64,000 nucleotides of DNA, taken from positions 1,838,001 through 1,902,000 of the forward strand of contig NZ_LBMJ01000001.1 of NCBI RefSeq assembly GCF_001413925.1. The letters are read 5' to 3'. The position numbers and the translations under genes were made by a program. The notes below the pieces were generated by a model. It saw only the letters and a list, made by a program, of their open reading frames with translations. It searched no databases and had not been told where the DNA came from. How positions within the stretch are numbered: the stretch's first letter is position 1; each line of letters opens with the position of its first letter. This stretch comes from Nonlabens sp. YIK11. GTDB taxonomy: Bacteria; Bacteroidota; Bacteroidia; Flavobacteriales; Flavobacteriaceae. Shown one piece after another: positions 33,963 through 42,912 of the stretch.

Positions 33963-35432
33963 CTAATTCAATATAATCTTCTTACTGGTAATCGAGTCGT
34001 GGTTAAGAACTCTCAAAATGTAAATCCCAGCAGCACCTTCAAGATTCACGCTCATGGTTGAATTTGCAATTCTCTTGTCGATAATGCGTCTGCCCAGGCT
34101 ATCATAAATCTCTATTTTTCCATCGATCAGGTCAGGATTGCTCAAATCTATATTTAGCAGCGAGCGAGTAGGGTTGGGATACACCTTAAGATCATCGACC
34201 AATTCATTGATCCCAGAACTCAACACATCCAGAGCAGCCTTGTTGGAAGCTTCAGACTCATTAAAAGATCGATCTGTAACAGTTACATAATATTCATAAG
34301 TACCATCTTCATTCACCGTGGTATCTACAAAACTATTGGTTCTAACATCTGTGGCGATGATATTGAAATTGCTATCGCCATTGTCTGCCCTATAGATGGT
34401 ATAGGTGCTAAAAGCATTGTCCTGAGAGGCTTCCCATTCTAATGCTGCAGTAAAATTAGGTGCGTTTGCCACGCTTAAATTGCCAACTGCAGCTGGTGGC
34501 GTTCTATCAATTGTAGTGTAAAAATAGTTGTTAGCTAGGATTGAAGAACCCTCATAAACCTCATAACCGGCTGATAAGCTTTTGATCCACAATTCTTCTT
34601 CTGCTACCTTTTCTTTAGCCAGTATTTCTTCTTCAGGGCTCAATGGTAGGTATTGAATGTAATCTCTGGTACAGTCGATAAATTGCTTTAAGGAATGATC
34701 AAAAAACGGAATAGGATTGCTGTTATCTATCGGTATAAACTTGATGTGGACCTTATCATTTTTATCCACATCGGGATGGTTCTCATCATAGTCAAAAAAC
34801 TTGTAACGCACTGCCCAGCTGTAGGCAACATCGTTAATATATAAGGTGAATTTTTTGATTTCGCCATCTGGTGTTTCTCTAGCAAAATACCAATAGCGAC
34901 CACCTGGATTGTCTAAATCCTTGAAATCATCCTGCTCATAACTTACGTTTTGAATCACAAGATCATAGTCTCGCGCCTCTGGATCTGGTTGTGATGTCGC
35001 AGTTCCTCCATCAAAAATCACATTGATCGTAGCCCACCATTTGTCATCAATATCATTGGCATTGCGTTGTGAGGTTTTCCAGTTAATGCGCAGCTCATCA
35101 GTAAGATCCTTGATTTTTACCGGCATCCCACATGTTTCTACATTACCAGGCTCATAGGAGTTATTAGCCTTAAAACCGCCAACCGTACCGCTGGGATAGC
35201 CGTCAAAGCTTGTACCACCTTGATTATTATAGGTTATGCTAAATGCAGCACCCTTTTTATCGACTTTGGAAGGGTCGTAAGTCATGGGCGAATTCTCGTC
35301 AAAAACTGGATTCGTCAGGCCAAAATTGTGACCTTCTTTTATAAGCGTATTTTGTCTGGTGATGGTAGTTGTTTGCGCTTTCGCGAAAGCGTAACACATA
35401 AACAAGAAGACTAATGGTAAAGTTATTTTCAT
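33963..35432 (-). CDS. GH12-like beta-sandwich protein with FN3 and T9SS type A domains
   Basis: The ATG at 35432 (MKITLPLVFLFMCYAFAKAQ) is chosen over an upstream TTG because it begins the signal peptide, whose A-K-A-Q end is encoded by the palindrome at 35376-35391. The core looks like a GH12 (clan GH-C) jelly roll: GYPSGTVGGFKA, MPVKIKDLTDELRINWKTS, ATINVIFDG, and late LWIKSLSAGYEVYEG, which would hold the acid/base Glu. The position of the usual nucleophile Glu (consensus EIMIW) reads YDLVIQ. A fibronectin type III-like domain (VGNLSVANAPNFTAALEW) and a T9SS domain (VYPNPTRSLLNI) follow. Assignment to GH12 is tentative; a substituted or binding-only protein is possible. Confidence 0.55.
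   Translation of the reverse strand: MKITLPLVFLFMCYAFAKAQTTTITRQNTLIKEGHNFGLTNPVFDENSPMTYDPSKVDKKGAAFSITYNNQGGTSFDGYPSGTVGGFKANNSYEPGNVETCGMPVKIKDLTDELRINWKTSQRNANDIDDKWWATINVIFDGGTATSQPDPEARDYDLVIQNVSYEQDDFKDLDNPGGRYWYFARETPDGEIKKFTLYINDVAYSWAVRYKFFDYDENHPDVDKNDKVHIKFIPIDNSNPIPFFDHSLKQFIDCTRDYIQYLPLSPEEEILAKEKVAEEELWIKSLSAGYEVYEGSSILANNYFYTTIDRTPPAAVGNLSVANAPNFTAALEWEASQDNAFSTYTIYRADNGDSNFNIIATDVRTNSFVDTTVNEDGTYEYYVTVTDRSFNESEASNKAALDVLSSGINELVDDLKVYPNPTRSLLNIDLSNPDLIDGKIEIYDSLGRRIIDKRIANSTMSVNLEGAAGIYILRVLNHDSITSKKIILN
35376..35391. repeat. CGCTTTCGCGAAAGCG palindrome, at signal-peptide end (AFAKA)
   Basis: Exact copy encoding AFAKA before Q in the GH12-like protein, the same use as in the adjacent beta-helix gene. 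Confidence 0.95.
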
Positions 35433-35725
35433 GAACGGTATTCTTTGTTTCAAAAATAAACTTAAAGAAATCTATCCAGGTTCGACCATCGCCACAATAG
35501 GGTATAAATATTGTCAATCACCCTATATTTTAGCATGTTATCGACGTTATAGAACGCTTCGCGTTACCGTTTATCTATTTATATATGGCTCCAATCACTT
35601 GCAATTAGATAGGAGTCGAATTCAATCTCATAGTCATTTCAATCAATAACCAAGCATTTTAAACGATCTCAAAGGACGGTTTGATGCAACTTTTCCACCT
35701 GATAGCTAAATGGCTTTTACAGACC
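35433..35725. other. Intergenic region between sulfatase and GH12-like gene
   Basis: AT-rich, no ORF worth calling. Apart from the candidate -7 box at 35451-35458, nothing was identified. Confidence 0.45.
35451..35458 (-). promoter_or_regulatory. Candidate flavobacterial -7 promoter element
   Basis: On the minus strand TATTTTTG matches TAnnTTTG and ends 18 bases before the ATG at 35432, the same spacing as the 3350-3357 element. No clear -33 box. Confidence 0.4.
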
Positions 35726-37318
35726 TTAATCTTTATCTAAATAATTAGGTATGCCGTCATTATCGGCATCGCCAGCACCTTCTTCATCATCTGGTATGCC
35801 ATCGCCGTCTGCATCACGCACTAGAATGTTGTTCTTGTTTTTTGCTGATACCTCAAAAGGTTTGGTTTCCAGCAGCTTTATACAGCCGTCGCCTTCACCT
35901 AGAGATCGTATGTTTCTGGAGAATTTGTGAAGTAATGGTTCATAGATTTCTCTCTCGACCACGGCAAGATTTCTGGTCTCGTGTGGATCGCGTTCATAAT
36001 CATAGAGTTCATAAAAATTCTCTTGACCTTCCTTAACCCATTCAATATAGCGGTATTTGCCCTTGACACGGTAACCGTAACCCAAACCGCGTTGACCTCT
36101 ATAAAGCGTGATGGCGCCTATTTTCACTTGAGCATCAGTATCATTTAGAATAGGAACTAGACTGCGGCCTTTGATTTTTCTTCCATCAGTGCTTTTGGCA
36201 TTTTTAGGTTGCTCTGGAATATCGAGTCCAGCCAATTCACATAGCGTAGGATAAATATCAATGGTCGATACGGCAGCAAATGATTCACCTTTTGCGTCCT
36301 TATTTCTAGGGTCGATAATCAATAGTGGTGAGGAAGAAGCAACCTCTAGATTAGAATGTTTGTTCCATCTACCATGCTCGCCCAGGAACAAACCATGATC
36401 ACCCCAAAGCACGATGATGGTATTGTCTGCAACGCCTAGATCCTCCAGTTTTTCAAGTACCATTCCTACTTGTGCATCAACAAAAGAAGTACAAGCATAA
36501 TAACCACGCTTCAATTCCAGCTGAAAATCTTCCTGAATCAATCCAGTTTCTGGATTCATGTTCTGCTTTACATCTTTTCCCTTGATCGCATAAGTTTTGA
36601 GGTCCTCACGACCTATGGGCGCTTTTTGATTGGCCGCTACTTTAAAAGCCGTGTTTTCATAGAGATCCCAATATTTTTTTGGAGCTATGAATGGCTCGTG
36701 CGGTTTTTTGAAACCTATAGCCATAAAAAATGGATCAGACTTAGTGGCTACTTGCTCCAATAGCTCTACTCCTTGCTTCCTAATGATGCCATCGATGTAA
36801 TCCTCATCAGGTAAGTCTTGAAAATCCAAGGCTATATTTTTTGGGTTGTGGCCGCCTTTGGGAGAAATGTATGGAATGCTCCAGGATGCAGGATCATCGC
36901 CATCACCTTGCTCACCATCACCTACTGTTCGTGGATCGTGAATCTTACCTGCAGCAGCGGTCGTATATCCGTTGTTTTTAAAATACTCGGGTAAAAAAGT
37001 GACGTTGGGTAGTTTTTTTCTAATGGGTTTAAAACCTATCACACCAGTTTCTTCTGGCATCAAACCTGTGGTGATCACCGCTCTAGATGGCCCGCAAACC
37101 GCATATTGCACCTGGTGGTTTCTAAAGGTCACGCCGCGTTCTGCCAGCGCATCCATGTGAGGTGTGATCGCCTGTTCATCTCCATAAGCACCCAGATTGG
37201 TGCGCAGATCATCAACTAAAAGCAGTAGGACATTGGGCTTGTCCTTATTTAAATTTTGGGCAACGCTCTTTGTTGAAAAAACAAGCGCGGTTAACAGTAG
37301 AAGCAAATAGGGTTTCAT
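35726..37318 (-). CDS. Exported S1 sulfatase with C-terminal Asp-rich calcium-binding repeats
   Basis: The 530-residue protein has a signal peptide (LLLTALVFSTKSVAQ). It has the sulfatase signature C-x-P-S-R (CGPSRAVITTG, Cys75), the cysteine converted to formylglycine, plus metal-binding LLLVDDLR and LWGDHGLFLGEHGRW. It resembles iduronate-2-sulfatase-type S1 enzymes. The C-terminal DADGDGIPDDEE and DADNDGIPNYLDKD are thrombospondin-type-3-like calcium-binding repeats, rare in the other sulfatases here. It removes sulfate from a polysaccharide, probably in the periplasm or at the surface. Last sulfatase of the PUL in transcription order. Confidence 0.9.
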   Translation of the reverse strand: MKPYLLLLLTALVFSTKSVAQNLNKDKPNVLLLLVDDLRTNLGAYGDEQAITPHMDALAERGVTFRNHQVQYAVCGPSRAVITTGLMPEETGVIGFKPIRKKLPNVTFLPEYFKNNGYTTAAAGKIHDPRTVGDGEQGDGDDPASWSIPYISPKGGHNPKNIALDFQDLPDEDYIDGIIRKQGVELLEQVATKSDPFFMAIGFKKPHEPFIAPKKYWDLYENTAFKVAANQKAPIGREDLKTYAIKGKDVKQNMNPETGLIQEDFQLELKRGYYACTSFVDAQVGMVLEKLEDLGVADNTIIVLWGDHGLFLGEHGRWNKHSNLEVASSSPLLIIDPRNKDAKGESFAAVSTIDIYPTLCELAGLDIPEQPKNAKSTDGRKIKGRSLVPILNDTDAQVKIGAITLYRGQRGLGYGYRVKGKYRYIEWVKEGQENFYELYDYERDPHETRNLAVVEREIYEPLLHKFSRNIRSLGEGDGCIKLLETKPFEVSAKNKNNILVRDADGDGIPDDEEGAGDADNDGIPNYLDKD

Positions 37319-37354
37319 AATTTGGAATTAAAATGGGTTCAACACTAAAACAGG

Positions 37355-38812
37355 TTAGTTAATATTTTTCTCAAAGTTGGTATGAAGCACTTGGTGTAGA
37401 TCTTGTTTCGCTTTCGCGAAAGCGGGCTCATCAACAACATTTACATTTTCACGAGGATCTGTCCTATGATCATACAACATCCTGGACACGATGCTATCAC
37501 TGTCATTTTTCAGAAATTCGGTATAGCTGTATCTCGCAGTTTGCACGGTATAACCATTTCCCTTTTTGATCAACACCTGTTCTTTGCCCGGCAGTTGTGG
37601 ATTCTTCAAAACGGGAACCAAACTCACACCATCCAACTGATTCACAGGTTTTTTCAAGCGACATAAATCGGCTAGGGTAGGATAGATGTCTGTCAAATCT
37701 GTCAAGGCATCTGTGGTGAGATTTTTGTTTTCCATACCTGGATAACTAATGATTAAGGGCACTTTAGTAGAGGTTCTATAATTGGTAAACTTTGCCCACT
37801 GCGTATGTTCCTGCAAGTTGTAGCCATGATCTGAAACCAAAACCACGATCGTGTTTTTGTCCAGACCTGTAGCTTGCAGTTGTTTTAAAATCTTCCCTAT
37901 CAAGGCATCAGTATAACTTACTGTGGCATAATAACCGTGGATCAAATCAATGGCGATTGAATCTGATACCTGACCTTGTTTGGGAATATTGGAATATGCC
38001 CTCATTTCTGGCCAGTTGCTTATGCTCATTTTAGGAGCATTTACCGGGATATAATTATAATTCTCAGGCTGTTTGATAGAGTTTCTATCGTATAGATCCC
38101 AATATTTTTTTGGTGCATTAAAGGGTAGATGCGGACTTATAAAACCAGCAGTCAAAAAGAATGGCTTGTTGGATTTTTTAAGTTTTTTCAGGTCTCTTAT
38201 GACTTTTTCAGTCATCAAACCATCAATGTAAACGGAATCAGCCACAGCGGCACTTTCATAGGCAGGTCCCGTATCTGTAGCTTTATATTCTTTAATGTTT
38301 TCTGGATTTTGATAATCTTTCCAGAGCGATTGCCAGTAGTCTGTAGGCGATAGGTTTTGGTCATTTGGATCAAACGCATACGGTCTATAGATCTCGTCCC
38401 AATCTGATTCTCTATCGTCCAGATGGTGATAGACTTTTCCGTTGGAAATTGTGGTATAGCCGTTTTGTTTAAATAATTGTGGTAGTGTGATCGCCTCGGG
38501 CGTTTCCTTTTCCACAAATGTATTATAGTTCAAAAACCGATCTCTGGTGGGCAACATTCCCGTGAGCATGCTCGCTCTGGACGCGCCGCAAACCGGTACA
38601 TTGCAGTAGGCATTGTTGAATTGCATACCACTTGCAGCTAGAGCATTGAGATTGGGCGATACAATATGGTCAGATCCATAGCTACCTAGTTCTGGACGTA
38701 GATCATCCATATAAAGCAATAGCACATTTAATGGTTTTTCCTCCAGTTGTTTGGTGGACTGGCAGGAATTGAATGTCCACAAAGCGCATACTATGAATAG
38801 GACTCTGATCAT
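37355..38812 (-). CDS. Lipoprotein S1 sulfatase
   Basis: The 485-residue protein has lipobox FNSC (CQSTKQ follows) and the sulfatase motif CGASRASMLTG (Cys75; C-x-A-S-R variant, still a formylglycine substrate in known sulfatases). Metal and sulfate residues appear in LLYMDDLRPELGSYG and VLVSDHGYNLQEH. The palindrome at 37409-37424 encodes AFAKA near the C-terminus. The ATG overlaps the stop of the upstream sulfatase by four bases (ATGA), so translation is coupled. Confidence 0.88.
   Translation of the reverse strand: MIRVLFIVCALWTFNSCQSTKQLEEKPLNVLLLYMDDLRPELGSYGSDHIVSPNLNALAASGMQFNNAYCNVPVCGASRASMLTGMLPTRDRFLNYNTFVEKETPEAITLPQLFKQNGYTTISNGKVYHHLDDRESDWDEIYRPYAFDPNDQNLSPTDYWQSLWKDYQNPENIKEYKATDTGPAYESAAVADSVYIDGLMTEKVIRDLKKLKKSNKPFFLTAGFISPHLPFNAPKKYWDLYDRNSIKQPENYNYIPVNAPKMSISNWPEMRAYSNIPKQGQVSDSIAIDLIHGYYATVSYTDALIGKILKQLQATGLDKNTIVVLVSDHGYNLQEHTQWAKFTNYRTSTKVPLIISYPGMENKNLTTDALTDLTDIYPTLADLCRLKKPVNQLDGVSLVPVLKNPQLPGKEQVLIKKGNGYTVQTARYSYTEFLKNDSDSIVSRMLYDHRTDPRENVNVVDEPAFAKAKQDLHQVLHTNFEKNIN
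37409..37424. repeat. CGCTTTCGCGAAAGCG palindrome, in gene (AFAKA)
   Basis: Exact copy near the C-terminus of the 485-residue sulfatase (PAFAKAKQ). Confidence 0.95.
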
Positions 38813-40494
38813 TCCATGATAGTAGTTAAGATCTCACTTTGCTGGTAACCTATACGATGAGCGACAGCATACAAATACTGACCCTTTTCAAGAGATAACT
38901 CACCATTATATACTTGCCATCCACTGTTTAAATCCAGGTTTTCTAAAGGCTCATTTGAAATGATGTACCCAATGGATGCTCCAGGCGTACTGCTGTTCAA
39001 AGTGACGCTGCGATTACTGAATTTGTCTCGTGTTAGAGTAACCGCTGAGGTAACAGGTTGCTCACCGCCAGGCCACATTTGCTCAATGAGTTCGCCTTCG
39101 GGCATCATGCCATAATCCATGTGCTCATTCCTAAACTCCAATAATGCAGATCGCATTTTAATTCGAACTTCAGCGTATTCTGGAAGATTGGCCAGGTTGT
39201 TCAGTCGATATGGATCGTTCTTGAGGTCAAACAATTCATCATTCTCTTTGTTTTGGAACCATGTAGATTGCACAGGATCTAACTTATCACTATCTCTTAA
39301 GTCGATCATTTCCTGCATCATAGGCATTTGTAAGCGGTATGAAATATCCTTGTACCAGGTTTTATCTGGAAAGTCGTTGATCACGTAGAGATATTCTTTG
39401 TTATATACTGCTCTGGATCGATCTGTGACTTCATCAAAACGGTCTGACGTGCCATATACAAAATCCCGTTTCTTTTGATCATAATCACCCATAAAAGCTT
39501 TTCCCTGCATCCATTCTGGAGATTCTATTCCCGCCAGGCTTAGAATGGTTGGAGCCAGATCTACAAAAGAAACTAAACGATCAGTTCTACCTTTAGTTCC
39601 GCGCAAATCCTTTACCATAAAAGGAACGCGCAAGCCGCTTTGATGTATGTCTCGTTTTTGTCTAGGTAATGGGCCACCATGATCGCTGTAGAAAAAAATG
39701 ATCGTATTGTCATACAACCCATCATCCTTGAGTTGCTGTAGCAGCTTGCCTACTTGTTGGTCCAATAACTCAATATTACTATATAGTCGCGCTACATCAT
39801 TCCTTGAAATATCTGTATCCTGAAAATAGGGTGGAAGAGGAACCTCTTTAGGATCTACCGTAAGCGGTAAATCGGCATTTTTCCAAATCTTGCTTTCATG
39901 CGTCACATCAAAATTGAAAACAGAGAAAAAAGGCTGTCCTTCCTTGCGGTTGCGCCAGTGCGCCTTTGCGTTGTTTTCATCCCAAACAGTAACTGGTGCT
40001 GCAAACTGATAATCTGTTTTTTGATGGTTGGAAGTAAAGTATCCAGCTTTGCGCAATAATTCTGGAAAAGCTTTTACATATTCTGGGATGACGGCTGCAT
40101 ATTCTCTTACAGGATTTCCTTCCAGATCTACAATTCCAGTTTCTTTGCTGTATTCGCGATTTCCCCAGGATTGAATGTCTTTTCCCGTACGCATGTGCAT
40201 GGTTCCCAAACTAGTAGGATACATTCCCGTAATGATGGCAGACCTGCTAGGAGCACAAACACCTACTACGGCATATGCATTATCATAGACTAAACTTTCT
40301 GCCGCGAGTGAATCTAGGACTGGTGTTTTGGCCGTATTGTCACCGTAAAAGGATAGTGTCGGACTTATATCTTCCGTAACAATCCATAAAATATTAGGTT
40401 GCTTTACGTCTTTCTGAGTTGGGGTTATACTCGTCGCTTGTCGCGTTTGGCAAGAACAAATCAGGATTAAAAAACCTAGGTACAGTAATCTCAT
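38809..40494 (-). CDS. Lipoprotein S1 sulfatase, heparan-N-sulfatase-like
   Basis: The 561-residue protein has lipobox LICSC (CQTRQA follows) and CAPSRSAIITGMYP with Cys80 as the formylglycine site. ILWIVTEDISPTLSFYGD is characteristic of sulfamidase/S1_8-type enzymes. FFYSDHGGPLPRQKRDIH carries the metal and sulfate ligands. A C-terminal extension (VTLTRDKFSNRSVTLNSSTPGASIGY) is a small beta-domain. The stop overlaps the next ATG (ATGA). The upstream gene is a 191-residue lipoprotein 3 bp away. The subfamily guess is tentative; sulfatase is certain. Confidence 0.88.
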   Translation of the reverse strand: MRLLYLGFLILICSCQTRQATSITPTQKDVKQPNILWIVTEDISPTLSFYGDNTAKTPVLDSLAAESLVYDNAYAVVGVCAPSRSAIITGMYPTSLGTMHMRTGKDIQSWGNREYSKETGIVDLEGNPVREYAAVIPEYVKAFPELLRKAGYFTSNHQKTDYQFAAPVTVWDENNAKAHWRNRKEGQPFFSVFNFDVTHESKIWKNADLPLTVDPKEVPLPPYFQDTDISRNDVARLYSNIELLDQQVGKLLQQLKDDGLYDNTIIFFYSDHGGPLPRQKRDIHQSGLRVPFMVKDLRGTKGRTDRLVSFVDLAPTILSLAGIESPEWMQGKAFMGDYDQKKRDFVYGTSDRFDEVTDRSRAVYNKEYLYVINDFPDKTWYKDISYRLQMPMMQEMIDLRDSDKLDPVQSTWFQNKENDELFDLKNDPYRLNNLANLPEYAEVRIKMRSALLEFRNEHMDYGMMPEGELIEQMWPGGEQPVTSAVTLTRDKFSNRSVTLNSSTPGASIGYIISNEPLENLDLNSGWQVYNGELSLEKGQYLYAVAHRIGYQQSEILTTIME

Positions 40495-40497
40495 AGC

Positions 40498-41073
40498 TTA
40501 AAACGGATACGTTGCCTTCGATTGAAGGTCATTATCAAAAATCACTTGGTCGCCTTCTTGTTTTTCATATTCAAATGACTCAATCATGGACGGATTAGTT
40601 GGATAAGTACCATCTGCATAAGTTAATTGACGATAAGAATTATCAGAATAAACGATGATAGGCAAATAACCATTCACTGCTTCTTGACGTATGATCACTG
40701 GCGTCTGTACCACCGTAAATCTTGTTAGCACCTTCATGTCGCTGTCCAGCAAGACTGCCGTGCAACCACCTGATCCACAAAAGTATGGTGAGTTGAAATA
40801 CACGAAATATTCATCTTGATCATCTCCATTGAGATCCATCGTTACCAACTGGAATTGTCGGTCATTTTCTGTCATATAAGAAAGTTCGTCCTTGAGAAAA
40901 TCGGTCTTTAAAAAGTCAGCTACTTGAGCCACATTATCGTCCTGTTGGGTCTCATCGTTAGCAGTGTCGCTTTGTAACTCATTATTCTCTGTGTCGTCAA
41001 CGACGGTAGATGATGTGTCATTCTTACAAGAAATAAGAAATAGACAAATGAGTAATAAATTCAAATATTTCAT
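40498..41073 (-). CDS. Predicted lipoprotein, unknown, in PUL
   Basis: The 191-residue protein has lipobox LISC followed by KNDTSS and an acidic linker (DDTENNELQSDTANDETQQDD), consistent with a surface-exposed Bacteroidota lipoprotein. The globular part has MDLNGDDQDEYFVYF and CGSGGCTAVLLDSD, a G-C cluster seen in small lipoproteins of unknown function. The two cysteines may form a disulfide. The ATG overlaps the GH10 stop by four bases, so it is translationally coupled. A role in glycan binding or inhibitor-like contact is possible but not shown. Confidence 0.6.
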   Translation of the reverse strand: MKYLNLLLICLFLISCKNDTSSTVVDDTENNELQSDTANDETQQDDNVAQVADFLKTDFLKDELSYMTENDRQFQLVTMDLNGDDQDEYFVYFNSPYFCGSGGCTAVLLDSDMKVLTRFTVVQTPVIIRQEAVNGYLPIIVYSDNSYRQLTYADGTYPTNPSMIESFEYEKQEGDQVIFDNDLQSKATYPF

Positions 41074-42815
41074 AATTCGATTTTGATGTCGTTCATTTTC
41101 TGATTTTTCACTTCAAAATAACCTGTTTTGGTTTCACCATCAACAGTAACTGTATATTGGTACAGACCATTAAAACCTCTTGAAGCAATAGGCTGGTCGT
41201 TAGTTCGCTTTCGCGAAAGCGAACTTTTCCAATCTCCATCCACTAGCGAGAAATAGGCTTTTCCCATTTCGCCTATGGTGCCATCTTTTTCATAGATGTC
41301 CACCTTGCCACGGCCATCTTCCTGAAAGCCCCAAAACATGAACTCTGCCACATTAGGATGCGAGAACGCAGCGATCATAAAATCCCTGGTATATTGTTCC
41401 CTAACGGCAGGATCCTGCTCGTCCATGGTAAATTCTGAGATACTGATGGGTTTGCCCAAGGTCGCATAGTAGTTGAGCAGCTCAACAACACGCTCTGGTG
41501 ATGTCAAGTCGGTGCCCATGTGCGACTGTATACCTACGCCTTGAATGGCATCTGGAACGTTCTCGTCCACACGTTTGATGTAATCGTAATACCATTGCTG
41601 CTTTTGGGTATCGATGCCACCTTTACTGATGATACCGTATTCATTGACGAATCGCTTGACTTGCGGTGCCTTGTTCTTGACTATTTTGAAGGCCTCATAA
41701 AGAAACTCCTCGCCACCCATGATGTTCTGGAAATCCTTGTTAGTATAGGCCTCGTTGACCACATCCCAATGCGAAATCTTACCTTCTGTAGCTGCAAGTA
41801 CAGACCATATGTGTTTGCGTACAATTTCTTTCACTTTTTCGGGATTGTCCTTGTTCGCCTCGACCTCGTCTGTATTGTATTGGAAACCTGGCCACATCAG
41901 CACGTGACCCTTTACGGTGATACCGTCGGCATTTAATTGATCGATCGCTTTGAGGGTTCTTTTGCGATTGGACTTTCTTGCCCAACTTTTTATTTTTAGA
42001 TCGTTACCTAGAACCGTCAACCCAAACGCCTTTTTGAATCGATCATATTGGTTGGGATCGTTCAAAATCTCTTCGGCATGCATGGTGGCGCCAAACGGAA
42101 AAGCATGTCTTACCAGCGAGGCCTCAATGCTCGCGTCTTCTACAGGTTTTCCATCCTTTGTGATGGTGACCTGATAATCACTCTTGCGCAAGTGTTCGAT
42201 GCGTTGATTGGCTTTTTGTCGCCACTCTGCATCTGGCTCCATGCCTTTGTAAGTGACGGCCGTTTTGGGCAGGTCTGCAAGCTGGGTTCCTTTTTCAAAT
42301 ATTTCGAATTTGATATTTTTTAGAGCAACGGCCTGTGGCTGGAATCCGTATTGTAACACGATACCCAGATCTTTTTTTGAGATATTCTCAGTTGCTTCAA
42401 ACGGAATGTTATAGCGTTTCCAGGTAGAACCTATATTGAGCGTCCTATCCAGGTTTTCTTTAAAAGAGTCCGTTTGACGCAATTGGATCAACAATTTGGC
42501 CTCACCAGTTTCCTCGCTACTTGCGGTAGTTTTACCATCAAACGACAGCAGGAAAACCGTTCCTTTTGTGGCACTTTCTTTATTAATAGGCAAGGCGCTC
42601 GCCAGACTGTAGATAAATTTAGGCTGTTCAATAGTGGTGAGCGTCATCACCTCCTTACCGTCTACATTTTCAAGCGTGATGCGTCCTTGATCTTTAGTAG
42701 ACGTCAGGTTGGAAAGCTTATCGCTATCAATGAGATCTTTCCCAGATAGGACAGGCTGCTGGGAAAAACCTGCCATACTGGTCAATAATATTCCTATATA
42801 AATGAACTTTTTCAT
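41070..42815 (-). CDS. Exported GH10-family glycoside hydrolase (endo-xylanase-like)
   Basis: The 581-residue protein has a signal peptide (LLTSMAGFSQ). An N-terminal carbohydrate-binding beta-sandwich (about residues 25-190) is followed by a GH10 TIM barrel: HAFPFGATMH, VKGHVLMWPGFQ, and WDVVNEAY with acid/base Glu355. The nucleophile is Glu461 in PISISEFTMDE. Catalytic spacing is 106 residues, normal for GH10. GH10 enzymes cleave beta-1,4-xylan; some marine lineages act on other beta-glycans. A palindrome (41206-41221) encodes LSRKR in the C-terminal part, before a final beta-module (GLYQYTVTVDGETKTGYF). Confidence 0.87.
   Translation of the reverse strand: MKKFIYIGILLTSMAGFSQQPVLSGKDLIDSDKLSNLTSTKDQGRITLENVDGKEVMTLTTIEQPKFIYSLASALPINKESATKGTVFLLSFDGKTTASSEETGEAKLLIQLRQTDSFKENLDRTLNIGSTWKRYNIPFEATENISKKDLGIVLQYGFQPQAVALKNIKFEIFEKGTQLADLPKTAVTYKGMEPDAEWRQKANQRIEHLRKSDYQVTITKDGKPVEDASIEASLVRHAFPFGATMHAEEILNDPNQYDRFKKAFGLTVLGNDLKIKSWARKSNRKRTLKAIDQLNADGITVKGHVLMWPGFQYNTDEVEANKDNPEKVKEIVRKHIWSVLAATEGKISHWDVVNEAYTNKDFQNIMGGEEFLYEAFKIVKNKAPQVKRFVNEYGIISKGGIDTQKQQWYYDYIKRVDENVPDAIQGVGIQSHMGTDLTSPERVVELLNYYATLGKPISISEFTMDEQDPAVREQYTRDFMIAAFSHPNVAEFMFWGFQEDGRGKVDIYEKDGTIGEMGKAYFSLVDGDWKSSLSRKRTNDQPIASRGFNGLYQYTVTVDGETKTGYFEVKNQKMNDIKIEL
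41206..41221. repeat. CGCTTTCGCGAAAGCG palindrome, in gene (LSRKR)
   Basis: Exact copy near the C-terminus of the GH10 protein (SSLSRKRT). Confidence 0.95.
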
Positions 42816-42859
42816 AGTTTGTTCTCGTGTTGTTTTTTTAAAGAGTAGGTGGTTTAGTT

Positions 42860-42875
42860 CGCTTTCGCGAAAGCG
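42860..42875. repeat. CGCTTTCGCGAAAGCG palindrome, intergenic
   Basis: Exact copy between the GH10 gene and the sulfatase upstream of it in the PUL. Confidence 0.95.
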
Positions 42876-42912
42876 AAATACAACAAAGCTATTTCCCTAT
42901 CAGTTTGCCTTT

